This document shows, piece after piece, positions 48,373 through 59,116 of a stretch of 64,000 nucleotides of DNA (the stretch's first letter is position 1; each line of letters begins with the position of its first letter). The stretch lies in assembly GCA_933228895.1 (NCBI GenBank), contig OW121852.1, positions 109,575,544 through 109,639,543 of the forward strand, written 5' to 3'. A program made the position numbers and the translations under genes. Source of the stretch: Platycnemis pennipes. Lineage: Eukaryota > Arthropoda > Insecta > Odonata > Platycnemididae. The notes under the pieces are model-generated. The model saw only the letters and a list, made by a program, of their open reading frames with translations, was not told where the DNA came from and did not search any database.

Positions 48373-50921
48373 TTGTAAATAAAATCTACCCTTTATTCGA
48401 AGTTCGGCCACACATATTTCTAATGCAAAAATGTATTTTGTTATTCACCTTATTAAAGTGTTAGAAACCCGTTCCACTCTTCTCACTCTGTTCATCCCTT
48501 CTTTAATTATTCATGAGTTATATCTCAGAAAATTACTTCAGCTGCGCATCGTATAGTTCTCACGCCGCTTTACAAAATACTCCGCGAAGCGTGATGAAAT
48601 ACAGCACCATGAATATGCATTGTGACGTGGGTGAAATCGGATCAGCATGTTAAAATCGCAAAAGGAATGTCCCTGTTTTGAGCGACACGGTGATGAACTT
48701 CCCCGCCATGAGAAGCTGGTTTCGGAAAGCCGGTCATAAATGTGCGTATATGGTCATGAATGTTCCTATTATGGCGCAGTTCCGTTCGGAATAATAAAAC
48801 CGAATGTTGCTTAGCTTCCATATGCTTTTCAAGTGACACGGAAGCTCATAACAGAATGTTTAACAACGTTATTGAACGCGCCTGTGAGTATTACATTACT
48901 AACCTTAATTATCCTGATCCAAACGACCGCGTTTTGTCCAACACAGTGGTGAATTTTTCAAATGAATATGCATAAAATATTTTTAGACAAAAAATTATAA
49001 ATTCAGTTGTAAAAATACGCCTTTCGAACATTTATTCTTTATAACTATTTCTGAAAGAGCTTTAAAATGTAGATTACGAATTGACCTTTCAGAACATATT
49101 TTATATATAAGCTCATTTTGCAACATATTAACCAGCAAAATCGTTTAAACTCTCCCTTCTGCTCTTCCTTTATCTCTTTTTCAACTTCTTCTCATTGTCA
49201 GAACATCCTCCGTCAATCCACTGTTATTTATTGTATCCTTCATCAAACTGTGGAATCAGGGCAGTAGAGCTGTTCATAATAACTGACATGAGGTGCAAAA
49301 AGCATTGACCCTGAACCTGAAATTAGGAAAGTAAGGCTTCGGATTGTAACTCAATATCGGATATTTCGATTCTGAAGCAGAGATATCGGTTGGAATGGAC
49401 CATTTTATCTATCGTCAATTACTACCAATACCTAAGGTACATAATTTCCGGAGCACTGAAGTATGGAAAACTGACAACAGGAAGCTAACATGAACTAACA
49501 ATATGGGGAGGCTATCTATTGCGTAAATAAAAAATATCAACTGAAGAATATGCAACTCGATCAAAAGAGTGGTGCGGAAAATCACAGAAGATCAGTAAAA
49601 TTTAGGATGGGATATTTCAGAACAATTCCGGATCATATTTGACATTTTCTCTGTCATTAATATGAGAAATGAGATCACATTGTTCTATTCAAACATTTTA
49701 CACGGATACAGTCATGGGATGTCGTATAAGGACGGTAGGAAAAAGTTTATCTGGATAATGTGATAATGTGATGAATTCGTTGTGAAGGTCAGCATTAGGT
49801 ATCGAAATTGGACCGATATTAAGCTTGAAGATTGAATTTATGGTATAAACTAGGGAAACGCACGTACAAGATTAACAAACTAGTCATTTTTTACGAACAA
49901 AACCAGAAAACTAAGGAACTAGCCAAAATATCACAATTAAGAGTCCCTACAGGAATTGAAAGTCTTCGCGATGGATGCCAAAAAAATATTGGGCCTAGTA
50001 GGGCCTGAAAAGATGGAGATGGTGGCAATAAGAATAAAGTAGCACTGGCCGCATTGTGGCACCTAATCAGCGCCAATTTTACACATGTAAAACAAGAAAG
50101 AAGACGTGAGTATCAGACAGGATAAGGAAAATACGGCAACACATGTAGCAAATGCGATAAAATTATCTTAACTAGCATTACACTCATCAGTAATTCATTA
50201 TAATGCTTGCGTCTTTTATATATACAGTGAAATTGTAGCGAACTAATAGTGTCAAGGGTATACGTTCTCATGACGCCTATTTGTCCATAGATGTTAGTGA
50301 CAATGATTTCCATTAGCTAATAAATATGCATATTTTTCATGTTCGTCATGAGATTTTGTGTATTTTTTACATAGTATTCATAAATGACACTATTTTAATA
50401 CCTACCTAAAATCTAAAAATTGTCAGGGCAGAATATCAATGCCTATAGAAGAATTCAACATTAAGTATGCATTATAAATTTTAAGTGCGCGTTAAATAAT
50501 ATTGGTATACCTATTTAAAAAACGACAATGAATGTTTATCCGTATATTTCTGTTAAGCCTGGTGGGTGATATTTTTTAAGGTACCCCCGATGAAGGCCCA
50601 TCTACGATATGTCTGGCAATAAATCGGGAAGTGTGACAAGGAAAATTAAGCTTCCTTCCCTTCTTTCTTTCTTCTATAGTATTCTTAGCGGAAAATGACA
50701 ACTTTCAGCTACTTCCCCTAATAAAAACAGAAACAGCAACAGAGTAAGAGTATATTTCTTATGATCCAAGTGATTGGGAATGTTTGAAATACTATCGTGT
50801 GGTGATTAATGCTATACCAATGTAACACTCCGTAATTTGGCATTCTTCTTAACGACTTTAAATCAATGAAATCTTTATATTTTACCCACGTAATTAACAT
50901 TGACATATCTCTCTTCCACAG

Positions 50922-51041
50922 CTGCAGCAGCCTCAGGGATCCGCTTAGGGATTCCTGGTGCCGGCGAGACGCTACGGCGTCGCCACTCAGATGTGCGGTT
51001 ATCAATACCAGCCCAAAGTGGTGGTACCAACGACACCAATG
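50922..51041 (+). CDS. Fife: Active-zone scaffold (Fife/Rim-like), exon d
   Basis: The acceptor CTCTTCCACAG and donor AATG/GTGAGG give a 120-bp exon whose first two bases complete the codon split after exon c (Ala), and whose last base joins exon e (Gly). It encodes AAASGIRLGIPGAGETLRRR followed by HSDVRLSIPAQSGGTN. The RRHSDV block recurs in the next exon and is characteristic of the linker after the zinc finger in this insect family; the Ser after RRH fits a basophilic kinase site. It lies in the linker between the zinc finger and the PDZ/C2 domains, which are not in the window. Confidence 0.82.
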
Positions 51042-51440
51042 GTGAGGAAGTTTAATAAACGTTTTCACGAACCACATGTACATATCTTAATACAGGCATA
51101 AATTCCACAGTAAATCTTTCAGTTGCAGTATAAACCGACTCTCAGCTAACATAAATATTCATTAAACACATATTTTACCTCATTAAAATTTGCAATCAAG
51201 CCAAACTTTCATAGTGCATTACTACCTATTGCCATTCTTTTCACTAACGCATATTTTCAAGTCAAAATTCCGATTTTTCTTCATTCATTCCCGGTATACT
51301 TCGCACAGCTTGTGAAAATACGTTCTTACAACAATTAAATCTATACCTGAGCCTATTGCTCGCACGTTTGTGTTAATGGGTAGTCTCTCTTAAGGTTCCT
51401 CCTTTGAAGCCAGTGCTCTGAGAGTGATGCAACTTTTCAG
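51042..51440 (+). other. Intron (399 bp) between exons d and e
   Basis: Starts GTGAGG and ends AACTTTTCAG. Nothing else was recognised in it. Confidence 0.8.
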
Positions 51441-51550
51441 GTGGCGCTACTCCCACTGCGCCAACTTCTTCTTTGGATCTTCCACCTCGGTCACCAGATA
51501 TGCGCCGGCATTCAGACGTTTCTCCTGCCTCACTTCGGGACCTAGAAAAG
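51441..51550 (+). CDS. Fife: Active-zone scaffold (Fife/Rim-like), exon e
   Basis: The exon completes a Gly codon and then encodes GATPTAPTSSLDLPPRSPD followed by MRRHSDVSPASLRDLEK, ending in phase 0 before GTAAAC. The RSPDMRRHSDVSPASL block is the most recognisable piece of this linker in insect Fife/Rim-type proteins. Together the five exons give about 236 codons of one continuous frame. The PDZ and C2 domains expected downstream were not found in the rest of the window, so the next intron is either longer than 12 kb or holds exons too short to see. Confidence 0.82.
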
Positions 51551-53689
51551 GTAAACCATTCCTCCTGTGAATGTCTTCCTGAAGCTCTCAGGCCCCTCAT
51601 GTAGGTCCGAAATGATTTAAAAAATATGAATCGGAACCAATCAATGTTTTTGGAAGAAGTAAAGCTGGTGTGGAATCACGAATGAATCTCTCGCGTTATC
51701 GCAATCTTTATCGTTAACGCTTACCCCAAGAGTAGCGCAGGGTTAACAATAACCGTCTATAAAATTCACTGATTGTGATAAGCGATTTGAAGTGCTGTGC
51801 GAAAAATGAAGAATGAAGATCACGTTCTCTCTGAATAAGTTAAATCAAAAAATAAGGCTAGCGCACGCCTTTATGAAGATCCATGATCGTGGCCCTGAAT
51901 CCGAACTTGAAAAAAACTAAATAAAATTTTGACGAAACGAAACCAAAGAATAATATTTACTTCCCCCTTTACCATTCTCTTTTCAAGTGAAATCAAAAGG
52001 CGTATTTTTATAAACTGCCGACAAATTTCATCAATTATTCCCACTCTCATGCCTGGTCCCCCTATAATAATAATAAAAGGTTTTTATTGGTGTGAGATTG
52101 AGAAAAAAAGTCCCTTCTGCCATGTAACACCTCTACATTACAAACTCCTACCGGTGTACATATTCCCTAAGTCTGAAAAAAGAATGCCCATAAATTGCAT
52201 TTTCAGCTCTTAATTTAAGATGATCGTCTTCGTTAAAATCTGTGAGGAATATTATCGCACTTCTTGCCCATTGAGCAGCATTCTCAAAGTAGAAGTGTGG
52301 AAAAGGCTTGAAACCGAGAATTCCAGGGGGATGCAATGAAATTTTCCCGACATAACATCCTCTGTGAATGTCTACTACCCTTAACTAACCAAAGATGCTC
52401 GTATCGTTATTTAGTATCAGTATATTCGAATTTATACTTGCTCTGTTTAATACGATCGTTCGTGAATGTTGTGTCTCTCCGTTGATTGTTTTAGTTGTGG
52501 CAGAGTATTTTGAAATTGTACAATTCTGAAAAAGTGAAATAAATATATACCATGATAATTATCGTTAATCCGATACACTCTACTCCCAATTTCCAAAATA
52601 TGGCCAAAGTTTTTGTTTTTAATATTTTCTATTTTGAGCCTTTTACAATTATTAAGAATGTGAGTCAAAATCACATATCTACATATATAACATCCTGCTT
52701 AGAGATGTTGTTTCAAAGCTGAACGCCGAGCGCGTCTTCCTGGAAACACTTGGCTTCGTTTTCATAAAAATTACCTTATTGTTATTTTCTTCACCTAAGG
52801 TAATTAAATTTGAATGCGTTACCTAATATGGCATTTATTATTATTTTATGAGTTAAATCGAACATGAAATCGTTTGCAATATTATTGAATGTGCTCGTGA
52901 AATTCGAATTAATTAGAAATTTTTGGTAGAAGGTACACTTCAACTTTTTAATGAAATTTTTACAAGATATTTTTTAATATTTTGACAAATATCGGCCACC
53001 AATTAGGGCCTATTCAGCTTATGAGATAATATTAACCCTGTGATATTCAAATACAGAAAAAATGGCGAACATGTAACCTTTAAATTTTAATCTAATTACA
53101 TTTATTTTCAAGTGACTACCTTAAAGTAATTATTTATTTGACGTTTAATGTGTACCACAAATATCGGGCCATAAATGGTCGGTCATTTGCTTTATTCAAT
53201 GACGATTCATTATTAAACAGACCGTCTCGTCACCATTGAATGATTTCAATGATGACGAGACGGACTGTTTCTCCGAATGCGAAGTAGTTCCTTGATTAGC
53301 ACTCTATCCACAGGGGAAAAACAAAAAAGTCATGGTTTTAAAATACGTAAGCCTTTACGAATGAATTAAAAAATTGTCTATGTTTTCTATTTTTATTCTT
53401 ATTGCCAATGAATTTAAGATCCTCTTTCTATTTAGTTATTAAAATCTACGTTATTACAGTTTTCTCAAAGAAAAACATCGTTAATGCACATTTTTTAATA
53501 TAATTATTTTAAGTTCACGAGTATATTCATCTCAATATGATATAAATCTCTACAGCAATATTTTAACTACAGGGCATTACATGGCTGTCAAAAAATCGAC
53601 ATGCAGTAGCATTACGGAATATATTTTTTTATTTACGACTTCTGGACTGTATATTTGGGAAACTGCAAAATTTAAATTATAAATACAAC
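51551..53689. other. No exon recognised; one palindrome
   Basis: Starts with the donor GTAAACC of exon e. AT-rich. A 56-bp hairpin lies at 53215-53270 (separate entry). No coding exon or named transposon was seen. Confidence 0.5.
53215..53270. repeat. 56-bp near-perfect palindrome
   Basis: AAACAGACCGTCTCGTCACC at the left is mirrored by the complement of GATGACGAGACGGACTGTTT at the right, with one mismatch-like position on each side of GTCTCGTC. Stem is about 26 bp with a minimal loop. It could be the end of a fold-back element. Confidence 0.8.
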
Positions 53690-55540
53690 TGGGTCATTTC
53701 ATGTCAAATCTCCCAGGTGATTGCCCTTAGGGTCACAGATTTTGACCAAATTTGGCATAACGGCTCCATTTGATAAGAAAATGAAAACCCCAAAGTCGTT
53801 TTGCAAAACACGTAACCGTTTCCGAAATATTGCAAAGTTGCAAAATTCGAATTTTTTAAAAGATATTACGCATTTTACGGTATATCTCAAAGACTATTTG
53901 AGCTACAGGCGTTCTTAAGGGCTTTTTTAAAGGCCTTGAATTAGAAATATATAATAGGGATTATAGGACAAATATAACAAGCATTGTGAAATATAAACAA
54001 TTTTATAAAGTTTATAACAATTTTAAACTTTCAAATCGATTTTTGACGATGTAATATGCCTTCGATTTTGCTCATTTATTATGTTGTAGACACAACTCTC
54101 CTCTACAAATTAAAAATTTTTTCCAGAGGTAATATTACATTTAATAAAGAAAAATATTTTTGAGTGAACGCGTTACGCCCGCCGGTCACCGCGGCGCCCG
54201 CCTACCGGCCGACGATATGGTATTCTGGTGTCTTCAAATCTCAGTAACTTTCTCATTCATCTTCTTCTCGCCAAATTTAAACCACATGCCAAATTTTTAC
54301 CCGCACATATCGCTATTTGCTTCGCCCGGGTGTGACCGCAGCCTTAGAATCTATGAAGAGCGGCACCTGGTTTCATAGCGGTCGGCCTCGGAGAACAATA
54401 GGCAAACCTTGACTCGAGGACCACTACTAGAAGACCGTTTATGGTACAGCTGCATCTTCATGCGGTTATAATTTATGAAATAATATTAAGGGTCTCAGTC
54501 AGAGGCATGTATCAGTAGGTACCGCGAACGAAATTGGGCCTCATGAAATCTTCAGAAGAAAACTGGGTGTCGGTACGTCCAGGAAAAAAAATCATTAAGC
54601 AGTTTGAACAAGACTTGGATCTGCTATTACTAAAAATTCTTTAGATCATGTAAATATCAATTTAAAAACACGTAAAAACAATCAGTAGCATTGGAAGCCG
54701 AAGACGAGTCAAGGTTTGCCTATTGTTCTCCGAGGCCGACCGCTATCAAGTCAGGTGCCGCTTTTCATATATTTTAAGGCTGTGGTCACGCCTGGGCGAA
54801 GCCGATAGTGATATGCGCGGAAAAAATTTGGTATATGGTTTAAATTTAGTGAGAAGAAGATGAATGAGAAAGTTACTGAGATCTGAAGACACCAGAGTAC
54901 CATAGAGTCGGCCGTTAGCCTACGCCGCGCCCACTGGTGGGCATCACGCCTTCAGTCAAAAGTATTTTTCTTTCTTAAATGAAATATTACCTCTGGCAAG
55001 CTTTTATAATTCGTAGAGGAGGGTTGTGTTTACAACATATAAAAGAATTATCAAATCAAAGGCATAAGTATGTCGTCAAAAATCTATTTCAAAGATAAAA
55101 GTTGTTATAAACTTTTAGAAATTATTTAATTTCAACATATAATAATTTATCATATTTTTCCAATTCAAAGCCTTTAAAATAAGTCCTTTATCACGTCTGT
55201 AGCTCTAATAGTATCGGAGATATGCCGAAATACTGTCGGCCCCGGTGACGGCGGAGAAAATCCATCGCCTGTCGATCGCAGGGTCGCGGGTTCTAGTCCC
55301 GCGCGGTGAGGATTTTCGCAGATCAATAAATTCGCAGATCAATAAAGACAAGTTTTTTTATTTTTAAAATGTGTTTTTGCAACGCTGAAATTTCTCGTTA
55401 ACGATTGCGTTTTTTGCCAAACGGCTTTGGGGATTTCAATTTCTTATAAAATGGAGCCGTTCTGCCAAATTTGGTCAAAATCGGTGACACTAAGGATCAT
55501 TTTTGCCGATTTTCTGGTCGAAATGACGTGGAATTACCCA
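53690..55540. mobile_element. 1.85-kb fold-back element with ~727-bp arms
   Basis: The left arm 53690-54416 and right arm 54705-55540 are diverged inverted copies along their whole length. The outer ends are TGGGTCATTTCATGTCA and the complement of a matching GGTAATTCCACGTCATTTCG. The inner ends are both TCGGAGAACAATAGGCAAAC-type sequence. The spacer is 288 bp with no coding. The right arm is longer because a SINE is inserted in it. No target-site duplication is evident and no transposase is present, so it looks like a non-autonomous DNA transposon of unknown superfamily. Confidence 0.85.
55234..55350 (+). mobile_element. tRNA-derived SINE head inside the fold-back element
   Basis: Starts GTCGGCCCCGGTGACGGCGG, almost the same head as the SINE at 27515, and has a B-box GGGTTCTAGTCCC (55288-55300). 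It ends in a repeat of CGCAGATCAATAAA (two units). The opposite arm lacks it, so it was inserted after the arms formed. Confidence 0.75.
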
Positions 55541-57300
55541 TATTTTACAGCAAAATAACTAAAGAAAAGTAAATAAAATAGAATATTAAAAGTAAATAAA
55601 TTAAAAATTTAAGTATATTTCATTATATATGTTATAATAAGGTAGAGTTATATATGTTTATGAACTTATCATTTATAACACGTTTTATAGAATATTTTTT
55701 CATCTAGTTAAAACTTCTTTCGAGGAGTCACATCAAAATGCATTCGTAATACATTAATGCGTAAAACTACCAATAGGTATTTCCTGAAATATTTACGTTG
55801 GAGCGAAAAATAGGTATTGGTTAACTTATAGATGCAGAAGCAATACTGAATCCGATCCAATATTTTGCGCTTTGAGACAACCGAAACCAGAACTAGGTAA
55901 AATAAGAATATTACTTTATCCTCTAGTTCTTTGATCTCATATTCTACCTGTTAAAGGTACTCTGGTTGAAATTGCCCCTATTGGTACTGATAACCTTTTT
56001 TGTGGCGTCTCCTGAAAGGTATTGGTGTGATTTTTGGGCAAATAGAAATATAATTATTTTTTTATTAAGATCAAATGTTCAAAGCTCTCAATTTTATTGA
56101 TTCTGTGCTGGATACGCCAAAGTTACTTCTTGGATGTGTTTTCTCCCTTTGCTTTTAGCTAATATTATTTTTTGACCCATGAATTCAAATTTTAATCTCT
56201 CGTGCTACTTTCTTATTAATTCAACAGCAATATTAATATTAGTTCTTCTCTGTTATCCCCTGGACAATACTTTTAGGTGTAAGATATTAGCATATATTTT
56301 GAATATACCTCTTTCTTTAGAATGGATAATATTTCTTCTATTTGTCGTAAAAATTGTACGTTGCATGCGGGAAATAATTAATTTACTAATTATGCTAGAA
56401 ACAGCAATTCAACTCCATAGGCCTGCTCTTGTTCTAAACTTGGTTGAATAAATATTAATTTAGGATTCAGCCCATCTCTTCTTCCCTATGAGTATTCCTT
56501 CATTATCCTGCAATTAAGGTGTGCATTTTTTAAGAAAATGATAATCTAAGAATCTTCTTATATTCATCATATCATTAATTCCTCAGAAGGTATTTGTTTT
56601 CCCTTTTAGGTTTTTAAAGCCAGTGATTAAGGGATTTAATTTTATTTCCTCTCCCCTCCAACCCCTCCACGAAACATATTGGCAAGAAAATTAATTACCT
56701 CCTGCTTATTTTTAGATTTAATTAATTATTAATATAAATTAATGCTACTTGTATAACTGCCAATATAAATGCTAATTCCATAACTTTAGGTCATCTATTT
56801 ATTTTCTATTTTCCCATAATAAACCTCTCTCATAACTAAATCCATTTATATTTCTCAAATGTATGCAAAGGTATGTTTTTTCGTATTCTGTTGTTCTATA
56901 AACGGAATTAGGTCTATGATAAAAGAAGTCTAGGAAAATGACAGCAACGTATCCACTATGGGTATTTCTAGAAGAATCTTCTTTTACGCTCTTATTTTTT
57001 TTAGTATTTAAAGTTATTTCCCAATTTTAAGTGAATAAGTCAGCTCTATGACAAAATATATATCTTCAGACAGATATATTTTTGTAATTATTTGAGTAAA
57101 ATGATACGAGTGATCAGAAGTTTTGTCTCTCAATTGTACGAACAATTTCTACTATTTTCTTGCGCTATTAATTCCACTGTAACATGTAGACATAAATCAC
57201 AAAAATAAAGAAGTTTTGCTCATTTTGAAGAGATATGTAAAATATATTTGCCAGTTTTTCACTTGGAGCAAAGGATACAAACGTTATAAGTAGATATCAA
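55541..57300. other. No gene recognised
   Basis: AT-rich sequence between the fold-back element and the virus-like element. One 90-codon + strand frame at 56179-56451 is hydrophobic because of the base composition and has no recognisable domain or neighbour support. Confidence 0.45.
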
Positions 57301-57607
57301 AATGATCGAACTAGGCCGAGGTCATCCGCGAAGCTCTATTCCCTTTCACTTTTGCGCACTCTAGCTGAGCTAGGCCGACGTCACACCTCTGCCCGGGAGA
57401 ACATACACCCCCATCCACTCATCTGCAGCATTAGGGGACTATGATTAGGTCATACATCCACCCGGGAACATGAGCATGAGAGCACAGCCCGAGGATACCA
57501 TACCACCCAACTGCAACGTGTTAAAAAAAGGTTAGACCCGGTGAAGGGAATTGTTCAGGTAATACGAGTCATATGATCTATAATAATAAAGACAATTTTT
57601 TCAAATT

Positions 57608-57991
57608 TTATGCCAAAATTATTTGGCCATTTATTTTTTTTAGTTTCAAATTCTCCCCCCAAGCATCTTCATTAAACAATTTTATTTCACTTTTGCTTAA
57701 CTTAAAATACTTGGGGAGGAATATCCCCCTCTTCACCCCACCGAATAAGATCTCCGCCAGCAGGCCACCAAAGCGACTACCCGACTCCCGGATTTCTTCC
57801 ACGCAATACTCCTCCCCCTCCACCAGGTCCTCCTTCCTGAGGTACCTAGCCCTCTCCTGGGCGAGGAGTAACTTGCTCCGGATTGACGTCCTAGGAGTCA
57901 CGATGTCGGCGGCGAACCTACTGGCAACGTTGTAGTTGGTCGTAGTTGCGGTGGCGGCAGATACGGTGGTGGTAGGGGTAACGGAACTCAT
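57608..57991 (-). CDS. Small protein, possible OB-fold ssDNA-binding type
   Basis: 127 residues. The first ~35 are Thr/Ala/Ser-rich and probably disordered. Residues 54-107 carry the pattern LVEGEEYCVEEI, then SRFGGLLAEILFGG, then IFLPKYFKLSKSEIKLFNE. Many small uncharacterised insect proteins from mobile elements with a family B polymerase show the same order (a Y/V strand, a 'TxFG' turn, then an FLPxxF block). I infer an OB-like fold that could bind single-stranded DNA during replication; no catalytic residues are visible. It is the most distal of three co-oriented genes, 87 bp after the dUTPase stop. The function is not established by the sequence. Confidence 0.6.
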   Translation of the reverse strand: MSSVTPTTTVSAATATTTNYNVASRFAADIVTPRTSIRSKLLLAQERARYLRKEDLVEGEEYCVEEIRESGSRFGGLLAEILFGGVKRGIFLPKYFKLSKSEIKLFNEDAWGENLKLKKINGQIILA

Positions 57992-58078
57992 CCTAGAAAA
58001 GAATTAAAAATAGTTGTTTTACATATTTAAATTATCATTTATTGAATAAAGTTACATATCATAAAAAGTATCACTACC

Positions 58079-58510
58079 TTAATTAGTATCTGAACTGCCA
58101 AATCCACTCACACCTCGACTAGTTGGTGAAAAGTGGTCATTGGTCGCAACAAAAATGACGTCTGTAGCAATATGTTCAAATATAATTTGACATATCCGAT
58201 CCCCCCTGTTTACTATAAAATCCTCGTTGCTATGATTATAAAGGAGTACTTTAATTTCCCCTCTATAATTTCCATCGACTACCCCAGCGCCCACCTCAAT
58301 TCCAAATTTTAATGATAAACCCGACCGAGACGCTAATCTTCCATAAAACCCCTTTGGGATCTCAAGAGATAATCCAGTTCTCACAAGACAACGCCCCCTT
58401 TTAGGAATAACATCATCCTGAATAGCAGCAATATCATATCCAGCCGAACAGTCATAACTAGATTCAGGAATGATTGCAAGCGGATGTAATTTCTTGATAG
58501 CAACAAGCAT
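58079..58510 (-). CDS. dut: dUTP diphosphatase (dUTPase), complete
   Basis: Hydrolyses dUTP to dUMP and pyrophosphate, keeping uracil out of DNA and supplying dUMP for dTTP synthesis. It is 143 residues long, the normal size for a trimeric dUTPase. All five family motifs are present in order: I, SAGYDI (22-27, with D26); II, GRLASRSGLS (57-66); III, GAGVVDGNYRGE (74-85, with catalytic D79 and Y82); IV, GDRICQI (103-109); V, SRGVSGFGSS (131-140), which supplies the aromatic lid over the base. No frameshift or stop is present, so it may be functional. Many DNA viruses and some mobile elements carry one to support replication in non-dividing cells. It is co-oriented with its neighbours on the - strand and starts 110 bp from the minisatellite. 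Confidence 0.95.
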   Translation of the reverse strand: MLVAIKKLHPLAIIPESSYDCSAGYDIAAIQDDVIPKRGRCLVRTGLSLEIPKGFYGRLASRSGLSLKFGIEVGAGVVDGNYRGEIKVLLYNHSNEDFIVNRGDRICQIIFEHIATDVIFVATNDHFSPTSRGVSGFGSSDTN

Positions 58511-58619
58511 TCTACAGCGTTAGAATGAAAAAGAATAATTTAAGATAAATATGCTACATATGAATACTTTGATGTAAAAAGTACATTTAAAAAAAACTTA
58601 ACCTGTGATGAAGGTGTGC

Positions 58620-59010
58620 GATGGCGCAGGAGACGAGATGGTACAGGAGACGAGATGGTGTAGGAGACGAGATGGCGCAGGATACGAGACGGTGCAGGAT
58701 ACGATACGGTGCAGGAGACGAGATGGCGTAGGATACGAGCTGGTGCAGGATACGAGCTGGTGCAGGATACGAGACGGTGCAGGATACGATACGGTGCAGG
58801 AGACGAGATGGCGCAGGAGATGAGACGGTGCAGGAGACGAGATGTCACAGGATACGAGACGGTGCAGGAGACGATACGGCGCAGGAGACGAGATGGCGCA
58901 GGAGACGAGACGGTGCAGGAGACGAGATGGCGCAGGATACGATACGGTGTAGGAGATGAGATGTCACAGGATACGAGACGGTGCAGGAGACGAGATGGCG
59001 TAGGAGACGA
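58620..59010. repeat. 17-bp minisatellite, exactly 23 units
   Basis: Units follow the pattern GATGGCGCAGGAGACGA with variants at a few fixed positions (GAT/GAC/TAC/GCT start, GGCG/GGTG, CAG/TAG, GAGACGA/GATACGA). The array is 391 bp = 23 x 17 with no indel. Since 17 is not a multiple of 3 and the units contain no stop in any frame, all frames stay open on both strands; the four or more overlapping open frames here are products of the repeat, not separate genes. It separates the dUTPase gene from the 361-residue gene. Confidence 0.97.
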
Positions 59011-59116
59011 GACGAACCGATCTGCAGATGCGAGTGAATATCTCCCAGCAAAACGAGCACTTATATACTGAATTAAGTGAAAGAAACCTTTGATTCACCA
59101 AGGAAGGTTAGTTTAC

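Larger units (their letters stand above)
45369..50921 (+). other. Intron (5.6 kb) between exons c and d
   Basis: Starts GTAAGAAGG and ends CTTCCACAG. It contains two reverse-transcriptase relics in opposite orientation (45.5-46.1 kb and 46.45-46.93 kb), SINE pieces and a 151-bp direct duplication. The stretch at about 49.3-50.1 kb is loosely similar in layout to the end of another decayed retroelement, but too broken to name. No other exon was seen. Confidence 0.7.

Noticed and set aside
53690..55540. Terminal inverted repeats of a Polinton
   Set aside because: The arms enclose only 288 bp of non-coding DNA and do not flank the polymerase region, and the ends do not begin with the AG typical of Polintons.
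56179..56451. Small membrane protein gene
   Set aside because: Hydrophobic runs follow from the T-rich composition. There is no domain, signal or neighbour evidence.
58540..59071. Four overlapping 60- to 120-codon frames on both strands over the minisatellite
   Set aside because: They all result from a 17-bp unit without stops in any frame. The predicted peptides are periodic and mutually overlapping, with no domain or start context.
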